From Bacillota bacterium (GTDB lineage Bacteria; Bacillota; UBA4882; UBA8346): 25,287 nt of DNA. Positions 21,925 to 25,287 of this stretch are shown in pieces. The DNA is taken from contig JAEZJK010000094.1 in NCBI GenBank assembly GCA_023415835.1, positions 1-25,287 on the forward strand, read 5' to 3'. Position numbers and translations under genes: made by a program. Below the pieces are notes generated by a model. The model was not told where the DNA came from. It did not search any database and saw only the letters and a list, made by a program, of their open reading frames with translations. The first letter of the stretch is position 1; each line of letters begins with the position of its first letter.

Positions 21925-22209
21925 TCATTTTACGGCTGTAGTCTTTTCCGAATGTGAACCATGACCACGGAAAGTACGGGTGGGAGAAAATTCCCCTAAT
22001 TTATGCCCGACCATATCCTCAGTAATATAAATCGGAACATGTTTTTTACCGTCATGGACAGCGATGGTGTGTCCCACCATCTCCGGGAAGATCGTCGAAC
22101 TCCTGGACCAGGTTTTTAAGACTTTCTTCTCACCTTTGGAGTTCATATCGGTTATCTTCTTTAAAAGACTAATTTCAACAAATGGACCTTTTTTCATTGA
22201 ACGCGACAC
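21925..22209 (-). CDS. rpsS: 30S ribosomal protein S19
   Basis: S19 lies in the head and contacts the A-site tRNA side with S13. The 94-residue protein begins MSRSMKKGPFVEISLLKKIT, with WSRSSTIFPEMVGHTIAVHD and GHKLGEFSPTRTFRGHGSHS. GTG start with GGAGGGG 7 bp upstream; the internal ATG at codon 5 is less well placed. It follows rplB by 27 bp. Confidence 0.98.
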   Translation of the reverse strand: MSRSMKKGPFVEISLLKKITDMNSKGEKKVLKTWSRSSTIFPEMVGHTIAVHDGKKHVPIYITEDMVGHKLGEFSPTRTFRGHGSHSEKTTAVK

Positions 22210-22236
22210 TTTAGTTCCCCTCCTAACTTCCTACGC

Positions 22237-23061
22237 CTATTTCACTCTTCGTTTTACAATTAGGCGGTCAGAGGCTTTATGCTTACGGGTACGGTGTCCC
22301 AGAGCCGGTTTACCCCAAGGGGTAACCGGAGCCCTACCAATCGGAGAACGGCCTTCTCCACCGCCATGAGGATGGTCAACCGGATTCATAACTACACCTC
22401 GGTTAGCCGGCCGAATGCCTTTCCAACGGGAACGGCCTGCCTTACCTACAACAATGTTCTCATGTTCGATATTACCCATTTGGCCGATAGTAGCCATACA
22501 ATTAACAGGAACTAAGCGCATTTCACCCGATGGGAGCCTAATATTAGCATAATCCCCTTCTTTAGCCATTAATTGAGCCCCAACCCCGGCAGTCCGGACT
22601 AATTTACCACCGTTATTCCTGATAAGTTCAATGTTGTGAATGATTGTTCCCACCGGAATATTGGTAAGCGGTAAAGCATTCCCGGGTTTAATGTCCGCAT
22701 TGGATCCCGCCACAACCGTGTCTCCGACATTCAGACCCAAAGGAGCCAAAATATATCTTTTTTCTCCGTCGGCATAATGCAAGAGGGCAATTCTCGCCGA
22801 CCGATTGGGATCGTATTCAATAGCAGCAACTTTCGCAGGAATATCGAATTTATCCCTTTTAAAATCGATCTTCCGATACATCCGCTTATGGCCGCCGCCA
22901 CGGTGGCGGACTGTTAATCTCCCGGAAGAATTACGCCCTCCGGAAGCTTTCAAAGGTTCCAATAAGGATTTTTCCGGTTCGCTTTTAGTAATCTCCTCAA
23001 AACCGGAGACTGTCATAAATCTTCTGCCAGGCGAGGTTGGCTGGTATTTTCTTACCGGCAT
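22237..23061 (-). CDS. rplB: 50S ribosomal protein L2
   Basis: L2 is needed for peptidyl-transferase activity and subunit association. The 274-residue protein begins MPVRKYQPTSPGRRFMTVSG, contains LTVRHRGGGHKRMYRKIDFK, an SH3-like barrel in the middle, and the catalytic-region loop RGVVMNPVDHPHGGGEGR with the essential histidine. The ATG at 23059-23061 lies 8 bp after GGAGG; seven further upstream codons are not family sequence. A 64-bp spacer separates it from rplW. Confidence 0.98.
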   Translation of the reverse strand: MPVRKYQPTSPGRRFMTVSGFEEITKSEPEKSLLEPLKASGGRNSSGRLTVRHRGGGHKRMYRKIDFKRDKFDIPAKVAAIEYDPNRSARIALLHYADGEKRYILAPLGLNVGDTVVAGSNADIKPGNALPLTNIPVGTIIHNIELIRNNGGKLVRTAGVGAQLMAKEGDYANIRLPSGEMRLVPVNCMATIGQMGNIEHENIVVGKAGRSRWKGIRPANRGVVMNPVDHPHGGGEGRSPIGRAPVTPWGKPALGHRTRKHKASDRLIVKRRVK

Positions 23062-23125
23062 CTTCCTGACCTCCCAACTCAACTAGTTATTTAACTAAAA
23101 AATTAGCTATGAATATTTAATAAAA

Positions 23126-23410
23126 TCAGGTTCCTTCAAAGAATTCAATCCGACTACCGGGTTCTAAAGTAACAATAGCCCGTTTCCAACTGGAACGGCG
23201 GCCTTCATGCCGGCCCATCCGTTTGATCTTACCTAACCGGTTAAAGGTATTAACTGTTTTGACTTTAACTTTGAAGATTTCTTCAATCGCCTGTTTGATT
23301 TGGGTCTTGTTAGCTTTGGGATCAACCAAAAAGGAATATTTGTTTTCTTCCATTAACTTGGTTGTCCTTTCGGTAATTAACGGGCGTTTGACCAGTTCTC
23401 TCGCTTCCAT
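23126..23410 (-). CDS. rplW: 50S ribosomal protein L23
   Basis: L23 sits at the tunnel exit and docks trigger factor and signal recognition particle. The 94-residue protein contains VKRPLITERTTKLMEENKYS (7-26), KANKTQIKQAIEEIFKVKVK and a basic loop GKIKRMGRHEGRRSSWKRAI. Its ATG overlaps the last base of the rplD stop (TAATG), a tight coupling. Confidence 0.98.
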   Translation of the reverse strand: MEARELVKRPLITERTTKLMEENKYSFLVDPKANKTQIKQAIEEIFKVKVKTVNTFNRLGKIKRMGRHEGRRSSWKRAIVTLEPGSRIEFFEGT

Positions 23411-24030
23411 TATGCCAACGCCTCCTCTACCTTACTAACAGCATCCTTGGTAATAACCAAATGATCATGGGCAAGTAAATCATAAACATTAATACCATCA
23501 CAAGCCATAGTAAGCGTTCCGGGTATATTACGCGCGGATTTGGTGACAACGTCTTCATGAACTGCTGTCACAATCATCGCTTTATTGGCTTTCAATTTTT
23601 CTAAAATATTAACCATAGTCTTGGTTTTCGGTTCTGAAATCGATAGCGAATCAACTATAATCAACTCTCCGGCCTCGACTTTGGCTGATAAAGCGGAACG
23701 TAAAGCTTGCCGTCGCGCTTTTTTGGGCAAGTTATAACCATAATCGCGGGACATCGGTCCAAAGACTACTCCGCCACCGGTCCAAATCGGCGAACGTCGG
23801 CTACCATGCCTAGCCTGACCAGTTCCTTTTTGCCGCCAGGGTTTACGGCCTCCGCCTCTTACCATAGACCGATTTTTAACAGCCACAGTTCCAAGCCGCC
23901 GTGAAGCCAATTGCATAGTTACAGCTTCATGCAATAAGGCTTTATTGACCTTTGCGCCGAAAACCTGGTCATTTAAGGCGATTTCGCCTACCTGTGAGCC
24001 TTGGATATTATAAACAGGTACGGTCGGCAT
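23410..24030 (-). CDS. rplD: 50S ribosomal protein L4
   Basis: L4 reaches the tunnel constriction with a long basic loop and in enterobacteria also represses the S10 operon. The 206-residue protein begins MPTVPVYNIQGSQVGEIALN and shows GGGRKPWRQKGTGQARHGSR followed by GPMSRDYGYNLPKKARRQAL. The ATG at 24028-24030 lies 7 bp after GAGGAGG; upstream codons are not conserved. I see no enterobacterial-type L4 leader hairpin before rpsJ. Confidence 0.98.
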   Translation of the reverse strand: MPTVPVYNIQGSQVGEIALNDQVFGAKVNKALLHEAVTMQLASRRLGTVAVKNRSMVRGGGRKPWRQKGTGQARHGSRRSPIWTGGGVVFGPMSRDYGYNLPKKARRQALRSALSAKVEAGELIIVDSLSISEPKTKTMVNILEKLKANKAMIVTAVHEDVVTKSARNIPGTLTMACDGINVYDLLAHDHLVITKDAVSKVEEALA

Positions 24031-24063
24031 CGTGTTTCCTCCTCGTAACAAAGATAAAATCCA

Positions 24064-24699
24064 TTACTGTTTGGCGCGGATTACGGTCTTTTTCACAACC
24101 ACAAAAGAACCGTTGGCGCCGGGAATTGCTCCCTTAATCAATAGCAGGTTCCGCTCCGGGTCAACTTTGGCGACCTGTAAGCCTTGAACCGTAGTTTGGG
24201 TGCCGCCTAAACGCCCAGGAAGCTTCCTGCCCTTGAATACACGGGCCGGATCAGTAGCGCCGAGGGAGCCGCTACGACGGTGATACATTGAACCGTGAGT
24301 CATTGCAGCCCGGTTAAAATTCCAGCGTTTAATGACACCGGCAAACCCTTTACCTTTAGATGTACCGGTGACATCGACATATTCCCCTTCACTAAAAACA
24401 TCTGCTTTTATTTCTTGACCAAGATCATAGTTCTCACCAGAATCGACCCGAATTTCATGAAGAAACCTTAACGGCTTAACTCCAGCTTTATTGAAATGAC
24501 CTTTCATAGGTTTAGTTGCTAAACGCTCTTTTTTCTCGGCAAAACCAAGTTGAATAGCGTCATATCCATCAGTAGCAACCGATTTTTTCTGAATTACCAT
24601 ACACGGTCCGGCCTCAACTACTGTAACCGGAATCGCCCGGCCTTCGGAACTGAAAATTTGTGTCATTCCAATTTTTTTACCTAAAATGCCTTTGGCCAT
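24064..24699 (-). CDS. rplC: 50S ribosomal protein L3
   Basis: L3 is a primary assembly protein whose extension approaches the peptidyl-transferase centre. The 211-residue protein begins MAKGILGKKIGMTQIFSSEG and has the family signature FAGVIKRWNFNRAAMTHGSM followed by HRRSGSLGATDPARVFKGRK and the GGTQTTVQGL loop. ATG start with GGAGGTG 7 bp upstream, 33 bp after rpsJ. Confidence 0.98.
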   Translation of the reverse strand: MAKGILGKKIGMTQIFSSEGRAIPVTVVEAGPCMVIQKKSVATDGYDAIQLGFAEKKERLATKPMKGHFNKAGVKPLRFLHEIRVDSGENYDLGQEIKADVFSEGEYVDVTGTSKGKGFAGVIKRWNFNRAAMTHGSMYHRRSGSLGATDPARVFKGRKLPGRLGGTQTTVQGLQVAKVDPERNLLLIKGAIPGANGSFVVVKKTVIRAKQ

Positions 24700-24732
24700 T
24701 TCTTACACCTCCTTACAAAAACACCAGTATAA

Positions 24733-25041
24733 TTACAGTTTAATCTCAATATCAACGCCAGCCGGAAGATCAAGTCTCATTAAGGCATCCACCGTTTTAG
24801 AACTAGGATCTAAAATATCGATAAGCCTTTTATGAGTCCGCATCTCAAACTGTTCCCGAGAGTCCTTGTCAATATGAACCGACCGGAGAATGGTATAGAT
24901 GTTCTTTTCGGTTGGAAGTGGAATCGGCCCGGACACATAAGCGCCCGTCCTTTTCGCCGTCTCAACAATCTTCTCCGCTGATTGGTCAAGCAATTTATGA
25001 TCAAACGCCTTAAGACGGATTCGGATTTTCTGAGTGGCCAT
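24733..25041 (-). CDS. rpsJ: 30S ribosomal protein S10
   Basis: S10 is a head protein of the small subunit and the partner of NusB in antitermination of rRNA transcription. The 102-residue protein begins MATQKIRIRLKAFDHKLLDQ and contains SGPIPLPTEKNIYTILRSVH and SREQFEMRTHKRLIDILDPS, the universal signature. AGAGGAGGG precedes the ATG by about 7 bp. It opens the S10 operon 117 bp after tuf. Confidence 0.98.
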   Translation of the reverse strand: MATQKIRIRLKAFDHKLLDQSAEKIVETAKRTGAYVSGPIPLPTEKNIYTILRSVHIDKDSREQFEMRTHKRLIDILDPSSKTVDALMRLDLPAGVDIEIKL

Positions 25042-25105
25042 AATCGTTCCCTCCTCTTAGTGACAGCTTGAAATTAAAGTTTTCAAACCGTTTTAATATA
25101 CAAAT

Positions 25106-25149
25106 CAGGCACGCCTGCTTATTATAGTCTTTTCAAGCAGGCATACCTG
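25106..25149 (-). promoter_or_regulatory. 15-bp stem-loop between tuf and rpsJ
   Basis: In minus-strand RNA CAGGTATGCCTGCTT (25149-25135) pairs along its full length with AAGCAGGCGTGCCTG (25120-25106), 13 Watson-Crick and two G-U pairs, over a 14-nt loop that contains TATAAT. Each arm is also a small palindrome by itself (CAGGC/GCCTG, GCAGG/CCTGC), so two folds compete. The following ATTTGTATATT is a poor T-tract, so full termination is doubtful; it may be a partial terminator, attenuator or processing site between the str and S10 operons. Confidence 0.5.
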
Positions 25150-25158
25150 CTCCAGTAA

Positions 25159-25287
25159 TCACTCAACAATTTTAGTAACCACACCGGCGCCAACGGTACG
25201 CCCGCCTTCACGGATAGCGAACCGTAAGCCTTCTTCCATTGCAATCGGGGTGATCAGTTCAATCGTCATCTTAACATTGTCGCCCGG
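25159..25287 (-). CDS. tuf: Elongation factor Tu, C-terminal fragment (5' part outside window)
   Basis: The last 42 codons are present, continuing past the window edge. They read PGDNVKMTIELITPIAMEEG, then LRFAIREGGRTVGAGVVTKI and VE before TGA, the universal end of domain III of EF-Tu, which delivers aminoacyl-tRNA to the ribosome. Its position immediately before rpsJ is the standard end of the str operon. The truncation is due to the window boundary. Confidence 0.97.
   Translation of the reverse strand, partial: PGDNVKMTIELITPIAMEEGLRFAIREGGRTVGAGVVTKIVE

Noticed and set aside
25106..25149. Stem-loop as a full rho-independent terminator of tuf
   Set aside because: The stem is strong, but the following bases ATTTGTATATT lack a continuous T-tract, so I list it as regulatory instead.

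Overview
The window is a chromosomal segment of a Clostridia-like Bacillota (Firmicutes) bacterium, and every convincing gene lies on the minus strand. The reasons are the unbroken tuf > S10 > spc > alpha ribosomal super-operon, strong AGGAGG-type ribosome binding sites, zinc-binding S14 and S4, S4 inside the alpha operon, a KOW-domain protein between map and infA, and an ecfA1-ecfA2-ecfT-truA tail. Base composition looks AT-rich to moderate. I cannot name a genus from the sequence alone.

Layout, reading in the direction of transcription (high to low coordinates). The 3' end of an elongation factor Tu gene (25287-25159) is followed by a 117-bp gap holding a 15-bp stem-loop. Then come rpsJ, rplC, rplD, rplW, rplB, rpsS, rplV, rpsC, rplP, rpmC, rpsQ (25041-19967), and rplN, rplX, rplE, rpsN, rpsH, rplF, rplR, rpsE, rpmD, rplO, secY (19943-14429). 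Next are adk, map, a KOW protein, infA, rpmJ, rpsM, rpsK, rpsD, rpoA, rplQ (14357-9239). The energy-coupling module ecfA1, ecfA2, ecfT and the tRNA pseudouridine synthase truA follow directly (9233-6187). The block supplies the ribosome, the protein exit channel (SecY), N-terminal methionine removal (Map), initiation factor IF1, RNA polymerase alpha, and the motor of a modular vitamin/metal transporter.

After truA the conserved order breaks. Instead of rplM-rpsI there is a 715-residue membrane protein with an alkaline-phosphatase-like outer domain (6117-3970), then a leader containing an intrinsic terminator (3786-3811), exonuclease VII (xseA-xseB, 3742-2283), an isoprenyl diphosphate synthase (2025-943) with a candidate promoter, and a YuiD-like divergent PAP2 membrane protein (859-404) with a good promoter and a terminator behind it. 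The last 170 bases are GC-rich, carry an extended -10 promoter and many short complementary blocks, and look like the 5' part of a structured non-coding RNA that may run off the window edge.

The least expected signal is in the spacers. Four intergenic gaps (231-418, 2042-2279, 12133-12204, 17856-17967) carry degenerate 7-bp tandem words arranged as facing, imperfect inverted arms. The word differs in each gap while the architecture is the same. Other observations are an apparent nine-residue insertion in L14, an attenuator-like terminator before xseA, and frequent TTG start codons, including rpoA and secY.
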